A stretch of 64,000 nucleotides of DNA. Source: an uncultured Dorea sp. (GTDB taxonomy: Bacteria; Bacillota; Clostridia; Lachnospirales; Lachnospiraceae). This document shows, one piece after another, positions 17,874-26,026 of this stretch (positions are counted from its first letter, which is position 1; each line of letters begins with the position of its first letter). The position numbers and the translations under genes are program-made. Under the pieces are notes generated by a model that worked only from the letters and a program-made list of their open reading frames with translations, was not told the origin of the DNA and searched no databases. The stretch is from NCBI GenBank assembly GCA_910578495.1, contig CAJTRE010000005.1, positions 16,316 to 80,315 of the forward strand. Direction: 5' to 3'.

Positions 17874-18288
17874 TAAGATGGTAGCGATTACACAGGCTGA
17901 GAGTCAAAGGAAGATGAATATTGCAAAAAATACAATATCTGATATGCTTAAAAATATGGAAAGGATTACCGTGGCAGAACTGGTAAAAAGAACAGGGCTT
18001 TCCAGAGGATTTTTTTATAAAAATGAACTTATCAGAAGAGAAATGGATGATGCAATACACAGACAGGAAGCAATTTTTAAGAATAGACATCCGGTTACAA
18101 TGGACAGAAAACTTGAAAATTCAGTAATTGATTTGAGAATTGAATTGTTAAAAGCTAAAGCAGAGAACGAGAAATTATCGGAACAAAATCAAGAGTTGAT
18201 TCAGAAGAACGAACAACTTCGTCAGCAGGTAGATAAACTTCAAAAGCAGATTGGGAAAAAACAAATTTCATTATTGAAGCGATTATAA
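17863..18288 (+). CDS. DUF6262/TnpC-like coiled-coil protein, copy 1
   Basis: A 141-residue protein with an N-terminal helix-turn-helix-like part (VAELVKRTGLSRGFFYKNEL) and a C-terminal Gln/Glu/Lys-rich coiled coil (about 90-135). This architecture is that of the TnpC accessory protein of Tn554-like elements, which orients and stimulates transposition. Start ATG at 17863 was chosen because it gives MKYDKMVAI, the same opening as its downstream paralogue. Overlaps the third recombinase by 11 bases. Confidence 0.7.
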   Translation: MKYDKMVAITQAESQRKMNIAKNTISDMLKNMERITVAELVKRTGLSRGFFYKNELIRREMDDAIHRQEAIFKNRHPVTMDRKLENSVIDLRIELLKAKAENEKLSEQNQELIQKNEQLRQQVDKLQKQIGKKQISLLKRL

Positions 18289-18304
18289 AAGGGAGAAGAT
18301 AAGT

Positions 18305-18688
18305 ATGAAATATGACAAAATCGTTGCAATAAATAAGGAAAAGAGTAAAGAAAAAACAGAGATTGCTATAAATGAAATTGAAAAAATGTATCAAAGAAAA
18401 GAGCGAATTTCTGTAACAGCCTTAGCAAAAAATACGGGATTTGCAAAAAGTTTTTTTTACAGAAATCCAGAGGTTAGAAAGGCTTTAGATGAGGCATTAC
18501 TTCAGCAAGGAGAATGCTATAACCCTAAGAAAGTTATATTTGACAGAGCCTTGGAAGAAACAAACAACAATTTAAAAACTGCAGTTATGAGATTAAAGAA
18601 ACAAGTTGCAGAATTAGAAAAAGAAAAGAGTAGACTAGAGAAGAAAGTAGAAGAATTAACAAGAGAATTGGAGAAACAGAAAAAATAA
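18305..18688 (+). CDS. DUF6262/TnpC-like coiled-coil protein, copy 2
   Basis: A 127-residue paralogue of the gene just upstream: opening MKYDKIVAI, a middle TGFAKSFFYRNPEV matching TGLSRGFFYKNEL, and a C-terminal Lys/Glu coiled coil (about 80-127). The two copies differ enough that they are not a recent duplication. They may form a heterodimer on the element ends. Good ribosome site (GGGAGAAG). Last gene of the recombinase operon. Confidence 0.7.
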   Translation: MKYDKIVAINKEKSKEKTEIAINEIEKMYQRKERISVTALAKNTGFAKSFFYRNPEVRKALDEALLQQGECYNPKKVIFDRALEETNNNLKTAVMRLKKQVAELEKEKSRLEKKVEELTRELEKQKK

Positions 18689-18706
18689 AAATTTAATAGG
18701 AAAGAT

Positions 18707-18752
18707 AGCAGACAGCGGATTATGTGTGAAACATACATCGGCTGTTTTGCTT
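18707..18752 (+). terminator. Hairpin after the recombinase operon
   Basis: AGCAGACAGC faces GCTGTTTTGCT, with an inner ATGT/ACAT step. The T run is weak. Lies close to the inferred right end of the mobile element. Confidence 0.5.
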
Positions 18753-18817
18753 TATATAGAAAATTATTCAGGCGTTGGGAAATTTAACCTAATACACGAT
18801 ATGCACAGTTTTTGTAG

Positions 18818-19009
18818 GAAATAGTTGGAGAAAAAGACAGAAACTACTCGGTGACGCTGATGATAAAGCCAGTGTTTATAAGGGGTATAGGACAAGGGGC
18901 TAAATTTATGGTGGTTTTGATTGGGCTTGTGCTGATTTTTAAGTCGCAGCTTACCAGTTTGGTGCAGACGATTTTTGAGAAGATTACCAGTGAAAGTGCG
19001 GGGATCTGA
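18818..19009 (+). pseudogene. Truncated Flp/type IVb pilin tail
   Basis: An open frame ends with FMVVLIGLVLIFKSQLTSLV and a TIFEKITSESAGI tail. This is the shape of the hydrophobic helix and C-terminus of Firmicute Flp1-type pilins encoded in Tad loci. The normal front part (basic leader, processing site G-x-x-x-x-E) is missing or replaced: where the helix should begin with a Glu motif the frame reads GIGQGAKF. It ends 5 bases before the DUF5702 gene, exactly where an Flp gene would be expected, and begins near the right end of the recombinase element. Best explained as a pilin gene broken by insertion; a shortened functional peptide from ATG 18860 (49 aa) is the alternative. Confidence 0.5.
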
Positions 19010-19013
19010 TGGG

Positions 19014-20378
19014 ATGAAAAAGGGAGAAGTCACCGCTTATCTAAGTCTGGTATTTATACTATTACTTTCCTTTATTGGAGGAATTATGGAGGCGGCATCA
19101 GTACAGATGGCAAAAAGTTACCGCAGGGCGGATGTAAACCGGGCGATGGAGTCAGTGTTTGCAGAATATCAGAAAGAATTATTAGAAGAGTATGATGTTT
19201 TTGCGCTGGATGGAAGTTATGAGACAGGGAACTATTCGGAACAGAATATAGAGAAACGCAAGGAATTTTATGGTGCTTCGGATATGGAACACATGGTGAA
19301 ACGAATTGAGTTTTTGACAGATAATGGTGCAAAGGCTTTTTACGAGCAGGTGGCAGCTTATATGCGGCATAAGTATGGTGTTGACGCGCTAAAAGACAAG
19401 ACCGGTATAACGGATGTATGGAAAAACCAGCAAGATCAGGCGCAGGAGTATCAAAAGGACGAACTAAAAAAACAGCAGGATTTGGAAGCGCTTCTTCAAG
19501 AGAATGAAGGAGCGCTCCCGGAAAAAGATAATCCGATCGCACATGTGGAGCAGTTAAAAAAGTCCTCCTTCCTTGAGCTGGTAATGCCAAAAAACAAAAA
19601 AGTGTCTGAGAAAACGATAGATGGAGAAACGGTGTTATCTGTCCGGAATAGAAACCAAGGATATGGTGATTTTTCAGATGTATCCGAGGAGTATGGTACA
19701 TTAACTACCCTTCTCTTTGGAGAATATCTGCTTAAACATTTTGATTGTGCGGCGGGGGAACCAGGAGACGGAGCCTTAGATTATGAGCTGGAGTATATTT
19801 TGGAGGGAAAAGAAAGCGACCGGGAGAATCTGGAGGCTGTAGCAAAGAAGCTGCTGCTTCTAAGGTTTGTGCCGAACTATGCACATCTCCAAAAAAGCGG
19901 TGCGAAGAAGGCGGAAGCAGAGGCTATGGCGCTGGCATTATGTTCGATACTGGCGGTCCCTGCAATCACAGAGGCGGCGGCTCAAGTGATTCTTCTTGTA
20001 TGGGCATTCGGAGAGTCTGTTATGGATATACGGTCGCTTTTAAACGGCAGCAGAGTTCCCCTTGTGAAATCTGAGGAAAGCTGGCAGTTGTCCCTTGCAG
20101 GTCTTTTGAAACTGGGAGAGTCAGAGGACTTAAACGATGGAAAAGACATAAAAAATGGTCTTCCCTATGAAGAGTATTTGCGAATGCTGCTTTTTCTGGA
20201 AAAAAAGGAGACGGCAGGAATCCGTACACTGGATATGATTGAGCAGAATCTAAGGATGGAGCATGGTCTTTCGTTCTTTCATGCAGACTATTGTATCAGC
20301 AAGATAGAGGTTACAACAACCTGCCATCTGCGCAGAGGGATTACCTATCGATTTCAAACGTATTTCGGATACAACTAG
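19014..20378 (+). CDS. DUF5702 Tad-locus protein (pseudopilin-like)
   Basis: A 454-residue protein with a short basic start and a single hydrophobic helix at about 6-26 (VTAYLSLVFILLLSFIGGIM), then EYQKELLEEYDVFALDGSY, the signature region of DUF5702 proteins of Lachnospiraceae Tad loci. The remainder is helical and polar, exposed outside the membrane. Start ATG 19014 rather than an upstream in-frame codon because the product then begins with the conserved MKKGEVTAYLSL. Likely a minor pilus or TadG-like scaffold component. Follows the broken pilin by 4 bases. Confidence 0.75.
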   Translation: MKKGEVTAYLSLVFILLLSFIGGIMEAASVQMAKSYRRADVNRAMESVFAEYQKELLEEYDVFALDGSYETGNYSEQNIEKRKEFYGASDMEHMVKRIEFLTDNGAKAFYEQVAAYMRHKYGVDALKDKTGITDVWKNQQDQAQEYQKDELKKQQDLEALLQENEGALPEKDNPIAHVEQLKKSSFLELVMPKNKKVSEKTIDGETVLSVRNRNQGYGDFSDVSEEYGTLTTLLFGEYLLKHFDCAAGEPGDGALDYELEYILEGKESDRENLEAVAKKLLLLRFVPNYAHLQKSGAKKAEAEAMALALCSILAVPAITEAAAQVILLVWAFGESVMDIRSLLNGSRVPLVKSEESWQLSLAGLLKLGESEDLNDGKDIKNGLPYEEYLRMLLFLEKKETAGIRTLDMIEQNLRMEHGLSFFHADYCISKIEVTTTCHLRRGITYRFQTYFGYN

Positions 20379-20458
20379 GGGCAAAGACAGATGCCTTTTC
20401 GGCATATATAAATCCAAAATTATTAAAAAATATACATGAAAGGAGATGGATTCGTTCG

Positions 20459-21259
20459 ATGAATAATTATAGATTCCCCTCAAAACCTGTCAAATATTCT
20501 AAGTCCGGAAAGGCATCTGTCTTTGCCCCTGTGAAAGGAAGTGTCACAGTAGAAGCAGCGATGGCAGTACCAATTTTTTTCTTCGCAGTCATCTGTTTGT
20601 TTTACCTAATGGAGATTACGGCGGTGCAGACCGCCGTAAGATGTGGACTTCAGTATGCGGGAAAAGAAGCGGCTCAGGAGGGCTATATAAAGAAAGCGAT
20701 TTCTCCGGCAGAAATAGAATCAGACGTGGTAAATGCTATTGGAGCCGGACGATTGGAGAGAAGTATTGTCGTAGGAGGGAGCGGAGGGATTGACTGTAGT
20801 GGTTCTAAGATGTCTGCGAGAACAGGAATCGCAGAGCTTCAAGCGGTCTATCATGTCAGAGTTCCCGTTCCCATGTTTGGAATTCCTCCTATTACTTATA
20901 AAGAACATATGCGGGTGAAAACATGGTCGGGATATGAAAGGGGAGGACTGGCAGAAGACAATGAGACTGTCTATATTACGGAGACAGGTGTTGTCTATCA
21001 CAAGGACTATCACTGTACGTATCTGGATCTATCTATCCGTATGGTTCCGGCGTCACAGATAGAGACTCTTCGAAATAAAAGCGGCGGAAAGTACCATGCC
21101 TGTGAGCGGTGTAAGAATGGCGGCGGAGGTGTATATATTACAAATTATGGAGACCGGTATCACAGCTCTTTGTCCTGCAGTGGATTGAAGAGAACAGTCT
21201 ATGCGGTTCCGTTATCAGAGGCAGTAGGAAAGGGGGCTTGTTCGAAATGTGGGCGGTAA
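20459..21259 (+). CDS. TadE-like pseudopilin with C-terminal YH-Cys repeats
   Basis: A 266-residue protein. A basic leader is followed by GSVTVEAAMAVPIFFFAVIC, the TadE-like processing site and helix. The last 100 residues hold two copies of a motif: VYIT-x3-G-x-x-YH-x4-C, each followed by a paired Cys motif (ACERC, ACSKC). These could bind metal or form disulfides. Start ATG at 20459 has AAGGAGATG upstream. Its 3' end overlaps the prepilin peptidase gene by 13 bases. Confidence 0.75.
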   Translation: MNNYRFPSKPVKYSKSGKASVFAPVKGSVTVEAAMAVPIFFFAVICLFYLMEITAVQTAVRCGLQYAGKEAAQEGYIKKAISPAEIESDVVNAIGAGRLERSIVVGGSGGIDCSGSKMSARTGIAELQAVYHVRVPVPMFGIPPITYKEHMRVKTWSGYERGGLAEDNETVYITETGVVYHKDYHCTYLDLSIRMVPASQIETLRNKSGGKYHACERCKNGGGGVYITNYGDRYHSSLSCSGLKRTVYAVPLSEAVGKGACSKCGR

Positions 21260-21678
21260 GTAGAAGTATATATCTGACGGCGTTGGTGGTTTTATCAGTT
21301 TTGGATATGAAACATCGTAAAGTACCCGGGAAATTGTTGCTGGCAGGCATAGTATACGCTTTGATTTATCAATTTGTGTACAGACCATACAGTCTTTGGA
21401 TTTTAGGAGCAGGAGCAGCGGTAGGGATTTTGTTTCTATTGATCAGTAAGGTTACAGAGGAAGGGTTTGGTTATGGAGACAGCTTGGCAATTTTGATTCT
21501 TGGGATATATCTTGGGTTCTGGGGACTCATTGGCGTATTGTCCGGTGCATTTCTGTTATTGGCCGCGGCGTCAGTTCTGACGCTATGTATGAAAAGGATG
21601 AACAGGAAAAGTACACTTCCTTTCTTCCCGTTTCTAACAATCGGATACTTGATTAATTGGATAGCAAGCTATTTATAA
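21247..21678 (+). CDS. Prepilin peptidase, A24 family (TadV/CpaA-like)
   Basis: A 143-residue membrane protein with four or five hydrophobic segments and the two catalytic Asp motifs: one in LDMKHRKVP (about residue 19) and one in FGYGDSLAI. It is the small TadV form without the N-methylation domain. It would cleave the pilin and the TadE-like leaders in this operon. The short form starting at ATG 21247 is preferred, with a GGGGG site upstream. Confidence 0.85.
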   Translation: MWAVSRSIYLTALVVLSVLDMKHRKVPGKLLLAGIVYALIYQFVYRPYSLWILGAGAAVGILFLLISKVTEEGFGYGDSLAILILGIYLGFWGLIGVLSGAFLLLAAASVLTLCMKRMNRKSTLPFFPFLTIGYLINWIASYL

Positions 21679-21693
21679 GGAGACAGCTTAGAG

Positions 21694-22128
21694 ATGAATG
21701 GAAAAGATAGAAAGATGTTGAAGGGAAGTATGACGGTAGAGATGTCATTTTTAATGCCGATCATTTTATTTTTAATCATGAGCTGTATTCTGACCGTTTT
21801 TTATTTCCATGATAAAAATGTCATATCTGCTGTGGCTTATGAGACGGCAGTTGTAGGAGGAACAAAGGCAAGGGAGAAGAATGGAGTCACAGGGGGAGAG
21901 TTACAAGCTTTGTTTGCGGAGCGGATCAGTAAAAAATGTGTGTTGTTTCCAGGAAGCAATGTGAATGTAAGCATAGGGGAAGAGAAGATTGTTGTCACAG
22001 CAACGGCGGCAAAGGGAAGATTTGGAATCCATGTTGTGAAAACGGCGGCTGTGACAGAGCCGGAGAAATATATCCGAGATAAGCGCAGAATAAAGGAGGT
22101 TATAGATGGAGCGGCGAATCACGATTGA
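21694..22128 (+). CDS. TadE-like pseudopilin
   Basis: A 144-residue protein with the leader and helix GSMTVEMSFLMPIILFLIMS (processing site G/MTVE). Soluble C-terminal domain without Cys pairs. With the other TadE-like protein it probably forms a minor pilin pair at the pilus tip or base. GGAGA ribosome site. Overlaps the next gene by 23 bases. Confidence 0.8.
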   Translation: MNGKDRKMLKGSMTVEMSFLMPIILFLIMSCILTVFYFHDKNVISAVAYETAVVGGTKAREKNGVTGGELQALFAERISKKCVLFPGSNVNVSIGEEKIVVTATAAKGRFGIHVVKTAAVTEPEKYIRDKRRIKEVIDGAANHD

Positions 22129-22840
22129 AGAGTCAGTTGTTTATAAAGAAGATTATCAGATAAGAATGCTGGAAGAAAACGAGATAGAAGGACTGCTTCC
22201 GGTACGAGGGAGAGGAATAAATGGGCGCAGCTGTTATGATTTTGATGTCAGTGGAAAAATATCAATGCAAGCGCTGTATACAAGAAGTGAAATGACATTA
22301 AAGGATATACGGGCTTTTCTTCAGGCTTTGCGGGATGTTCTTGAAAGTGTAGAAGAACATTTACTGAACATTCACCGTATTTTGTTGAAGCCGGAGTATA
22401 TCTTCTATGAGGAGGAACAGTTTTTCTTCTGTTATTATCCGCTGAAGGCAACAGAGCTGTGGGATGATGTTCATGAACTTATGGAATATTTCGTTAAGCG
22501 GGTGGACTATTCGGATAAGGATTGTGTAAAAATTGTGTTTAGGCTTCATAAGGAAACAATGGAGGAAAACTACAGTTTGTATAAGATTATTGATGAATGT
22601 CTGATAGAGGAGAGTAAAGTGTCTGACTCTCAAACGGTGGAGAAGAAGACATATTATGAGGAGGAAGAGAATGTGTATGACCAGAGAGACCACGATTGGA
22701 TTACAGAGAGGGAGATGGGAACGATGATCATGGAAGATATGGAGCATATGTGGCTTCCGGTACAACGGTTTCTCAGAAAGCATAAGAAACCAAGGTGGGG
22801 AGAGTGGGATGGTCTTCACATCGAGGAAGAAGAATTGTAA
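22106..22840 (+). CDS. DUF6382-type protein of the Tad locus, no FHA domain
   Basis: A 244-residue cytoplasmic protein. The N-terminal two thirds resemble DUF6382, a domain usually fused to a C-terminal FHA phosphothreonine-binding domain in Firmicute Tad loci (VRGRGINGRSCYDFDVSG, then LKPEYIFYEEEQFFFCYYPL). Here the C-terminal part is short and acidic and no FHA pattern (GRxxxx-S-x-x-H) is seen, so the protein is shorter than the family pattern. It may regulate pilus assembly. Confidence 0.6.
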   Translation: MERRITIEESVVYKEDYQIRMLEENEIEGLLPVRGRGINGRSCYDFDVSGKISMQALYTRSEMTLKDIRAFLQALRDVLESVEEHLLNIHRILLKPEYIFYEEEQFFFCYYPLKATELWDDVHELMEYFVKRVDYSDKDCVKIVFRLHKETMEENYSLYKIIDECLIEESKVSDSQTVEKKTYYEEEENVYDQRDHDWITEREMGTMIMEDMEHMWLPVQRFLRKHKKPRWGEWDGLHIEEEEL

Positions 22841-22890
22841 GAAAAGACAGAAGAGAAGAAGATAAAAATAAAAAAAGGAGACAAAAGCGA

Positions 22891-25266
22891 ATGAAGAAGA
22901 GAGGAAAGATAAAGTCAGGGGCGCTCTTAAGTATATTGGCAGGGGTTATACTTTTGTACATTCCCATTCAGGCATTGGCAGGAACGACGGTAAATTTTCA
23001 AGGTTATGCGCAGTATGGAGGGATAAAATGTGGAAAATTTACAGTAGACGGAAAAATAGCCTTTTGCATGGAGCATAAGAACGTGACACCAATTACGGGA
23101 ACACCCATCAATCAGTCAATTTACAAAAATGCGAAAGTAAAAAAGGTTCTGTATTATGGATGGAAAGGACAAGAACAGTGGAGTGGATTTAAAAATGCCG
23201 CTCATGGCGTTGTCTGTACGTCCCTGGCTCTTAGTTATTACTATTCTGGAATAGACACCATTGGCTTTAAAATTGGGAGCGATACGGATACTAAAATTGG
23301 ACTTTCTAAATTTTTAAAATATCTGGATGGAAAAAGTGTGCCGAATACGACCATGAGTTTTAGCAAATCATCGGTGGAAAGTTATGTGAAAGGGAAATTG
23401 CAGCGAACGCCTAATATTAAATTTACGGCAGACAGCAAGAATTATGTGACTGTAAAATTACCGAGCGGCGTGAAACTGGAAAAAGTAAGCGGAAAGACAA
23501 CCGGAACAACCGGAAGCGTAAAGATTTACGGGGGAACCACTTTCTATCTGACCGCTCCACTTACATTGAAAAGTACATTCAAAACAGGAAATCTAAAAGG
23601 TTCTATAAAAGAATTTCAATCTATTATTTTCAACAGTTCTATAAAAGGTGTCCAAAAATTAACACAAACCGCTATTACAGATTCGACGAAAACCGCTGCA
23701 TTTACAGTGAAATGGGGAGTTTCGCCGGAAGATTTAATAATAATAAAGGAATTACAGACATTAGATGGTAAAAAGATTCGTGCAGGAGCAGGAGTAAAAT
23801 TTAAAGCCGTAAATAACAGCACTAAGAAGGTGGTAACATTTCAGACAGATAAAAATGGAATTGCTCAGACGAAAAACAAGGCGTTAAGCGCAGGGAGCTG
23901 GACTATTACGGAGACACTGCCGCCTACAGGCTATAAGGCTGCGGCAAGTTTCACTGTAGATATGGTGGGGAAAGTGGTTGAAAAAACGATTGTAAATAAA
24001 GCATTTCCAAGAATTAAAGTTTATAAAAAGGATAAAAATAATGGAACGTTGTTATCAGGGGCAGTGTTCAAGGCCAGACTGAAAACGACAAAAGAAGACG
24101 TTACATGGAAGCCGGAGAGCGGTTCTTCCTTTGTAGAATTTGAAACCGGAAACGATGGTTCAGTTACACTTCCATACGCAACTACGAAGACCTCCGGAGT
24201 AAATGTGTTAAAAGCCGGAACATACGAATTGGTGGAGGTATCACCGCCGCTAGGATATGCGGCAAGGACCATAGACTTTGAAATTCCTGATGGCTGGAAC
24301 GGCGAGACGCCCATAGAAGTGACTTCTAGAAATGATGTGACTAAAGTGAAAATATCGAAACGAGAAATTACCGGAGAAAATGAACTTCCAGGCGCACAGT
24401 TAAAAGTGACGGATAAAGACGGCAAAGAGGTGGAGACATGGGTATCCACAAAAGAACCTCATATCATTGAGGGATTGATTGAAGGAAAACGATATACGTT
24501 ATCCGAGGTATCAGTGCCACCGGGATATTTGAAAGCGGCGGATATAGAGTTTACAGTGGGAGCGGGAACAGATTTGAAAGCACAGGAAGTTATTATGTAT
24601 GACGAGAAAAACACTGTGGAGATAGAAAAGTCTGCATCGGATACGGGTGAACCGTTGGCGGGGTGCGAGCTTCAGATTATAGCTGCAGACGAAGATCATC
24701 CTCTTTACAAGCAGGGAGAGGTGGTGGAAACATTTGTTACGACGGAGGAGAATTGGCGAAAAGAAGCATTCCCGGCAGGGAAATATATTTTACACGAAGT
24801 ATCCTGTCCAGAGGAATATGAACTGGCTCAAGATGTGGAATTTGAAGTGACTGCAGATACAGCACAGATTCAGACGGTTGTTATGGTAGATGAATTAAAG
24901 ATTATTCCGCGGATAGTGCCAGAGACACCAGAGATCCCAGAAATTCCAGAAACGCCGGAAGTTCCGGAAACACCGGAGACGCCGGAAGTCCCGGAGACGC
25001 CGGAAATACCGGAAGTCCCAGAGACACCGGAAATACCGGATATGCCGGAGATACCGGAACTGCCACAGATGCCGAAAATACCGGATGAGCCGGGGGTTCC
25101 CCAAGAAACCGAAATACCAGATGTGCCGAAACCCCCGAAGAAAACACCTCCGGATCGTGTTAAAACGGGAGATACCTCCAGAATAGGAATCCTTGGGATT
25201 TTGATGACGGGTTCTCTAATCGGAATTTTATACATTGTATTGCAGATGAAAAGGAAAACGAGATAG
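22891..25266 (+). CDS. Cell-wall anchored surface protein: thioester-like head, SpaA/Cna-B repeats, Pro/Glu stalk
   Basis: A 791-residue exported adhesin. Signal peptide 1-30; residues 31-270 have the layout of a thioester adhesin domain (C47 and C59 in IAFCMEHK, then HGVVCTSLALSYYYSG). After it come about four SpaA/Cna-B domains marked by their end motifs: ETLPPTGYKA, LVEVSPPLGYAA, LSEVSVPPGYLKA, LHEVSCPEEYELA. Next is a Pro-Glu repeat stalk, then VKTGD as a sortase-type signal, a hydrophobic segment and a KRKTR tail. Start ATG 22891 has AAAAAAGGAG upstream. No sortase gene is visible nearby. The thioester Gln could not be located: the expected place holds H105. Confidence 0.85.
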   Translation: MKKRGKIKSGALLSILAGVILLYIPIQALAGTTVNFQGYAQYGGIKCGKFTVDGKIAFCMEHKNVTPITGTPINQSIYKNAKVKKVLYYGWKGQEQWSGFKNAAHGVVCTSLALSYYYSGIDTIGFKIGSDTDTKIGLSKFLKYLDGKSVPNTTMSFSKSSVESYVKGKLQRTPNIKFTADSKNYVTVKLPSGVKLEKVSGKTTGTTGSVKIYGGTTFYLTAPLTLKSTFKTGNLKGSIKEFQSIIFNSSIKGVQKLTQTAITDSTKTAAFTVKWGVSPEDLIIIKELQTLDGKKIRAGAGVKFKAVNNSTKKVVTFQTDKNGIAQTKNKALSAGSWTITETLPPTGYKAAASFTVDMVGKVVEKTIVNKAFPRIKVYKKDKNNGTLLSGAVFKARLKTTKEDVTWKPESGSSFVEFETGNDGSVTLPYATTKTSGVNVLKAGTYELVEVSPPLGYAARTIDFEIPDGWNGETPIEVTSRNDVTKVKISKREITGENELPGAQLKVTDKDGKEVETWVSTKEPHIIEGLIEGKRYTLSEVSVPPGYLKAADIEFTVGAGTDLKAQEVIMYDEKNTVEIEKSASDTGEPLAGCELQIIAADEDHPLYKQGEVVETFVTTEENWRKEAFPAGKYILHEVSCPEEYELAQDVEFEVTADTAQIQTVVMVDELKIIPRIVPETPEIPEIPETPEVPETPETPEVPETPEIPEVPETPEIPDMPEIPELPQMPKIPDEPGVPQETEIPDVPKPPKKTPPDRVKTGDTSRIGILGILMTGSLIGILYIVLQMKRKTR
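24919..25068 (+). repeat. In-frame Pro-Glu (PETPEIPE-type) coding repeat
   Basis: About 50 codons made of PE(T/I/V)P units; the DNA is a near-tandem array of CCGGAA-like hexamers to nonamers and is prone to slippage. It forms the wall-spanning stalk of the surface protein. Confidence 0.85.
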
Positions 25267-25411
25267 AAAGCCAAAAGTTATGAGCGAGCTCATGTGGTTT
25301 TAGACCTTTTTGCTCTGGTATCATAAAAAATTTATAAAGAGTAATCACAGCTTCTCTATCTTGTGTTATAATACCAGAAAGTGAAGAATATGGAAAAGAG
25401 AGTAATCCTTT

Positions 25412-26026
25412 ATGAAGAAAACAAAAGGGAAGGCTTATTGCACGATTATATTGGCTGCTATGAATGTTATCCTCTTTTTTTATCTGACATTTCAGGGGAT
25501 GACAGAAGACGGAGAGTTTATGCTGGAGCATGGCGCAATGTATGTGCCGTATATGTTGGAGCGTGAAGAATATTACCGTTTGTTTACCAGTATGTTTATG
25601 CATTTTGGGTTTGAACATCTTATCAATAATATGGTTATGCTGCTCGTAATCGGGTGGACTCTGGAATTGGAACTGGGAAGAATAAGATTTTTGCTTATCT
25701 ACTTTCTCAGCGGATTTTGTGGGAATATCTGTTCGGCATTCTGGGATATCAGCACACAGGATTTTGTCGTATCGGCGGGAGCTTCCGGAGCTATCTTTGG
25801 AATTGTGGGAGCAATGCTCTATGTAGCGCTTCGAAACCGCGGGCGTATCGGCGATATTTCCGGAAGAGGACTCGTGTTTATGACGGTTTTTAGTTTGTAT
25901 TTTGGACTCACCAGCGCAGGAGTGGATAATTTTGCCCACATTGGAGGACTTGTGTCGGGCTTTGTGATGGCAGTTCTACTGTATTGGAAGCGTAAGAGTA
26001 AATACCGTAGAAGTTCCGGGTGTTGA
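25412..26026 (+). CDS. Rhomboid-family intramembrane serine protease
   Basis: A 204-residue membrane protein with six hydrophobic segments. The catalytic pair is S125 in SAGASGAIFG and H176 in DNFAHIGGLVSG; the HFGFEHLINN motif (64-73) supplies the oxyanion His/Asn. It cleaves membrane proteins within the bilayer; substrates unknown, though the adjacent surface protein is a candidate by position only. The 3' end overlaps the convergent kinase gene by 51 bases. Confidence 0.9.
   Translation: MKKTKGKAYCTIILAAMNVILFFYLTFQGMTEDGEFMLEHGAMYVPYMLEREEYYRLFTSMFMHFGFEHLINNMVMLLVIGWTLELELGRIRFLLIYFLSGFCGNICSAFWDISTQDFVVSAGASGAIFGIVGAMLYVALRNRGRIGDISGRGLVFMTVFSLYFGLTSAGVDNFAHIGGLVSGFVMAVLLYWKRKSKYRRSSGC

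Noticed and set aside
13091..18800. Simple inverted repeats as ends of the recombinase element
   Set aside because: No convincing pair was found by eye; Tn554-like elements lack terminal inverted repeats anyway.
24919..25068. CRISPR-like short repeats
   Set aside because: Units are in-frame Pro-Glu codons without spacers of constant length.
24870..25274. Long minus-strand frames rich in Gly/Ser/Val or Arg/Phe opposite the Pro/Glu stalk
   Set aside because: They mirror the codon repeat of the surface protein and have no start signals.
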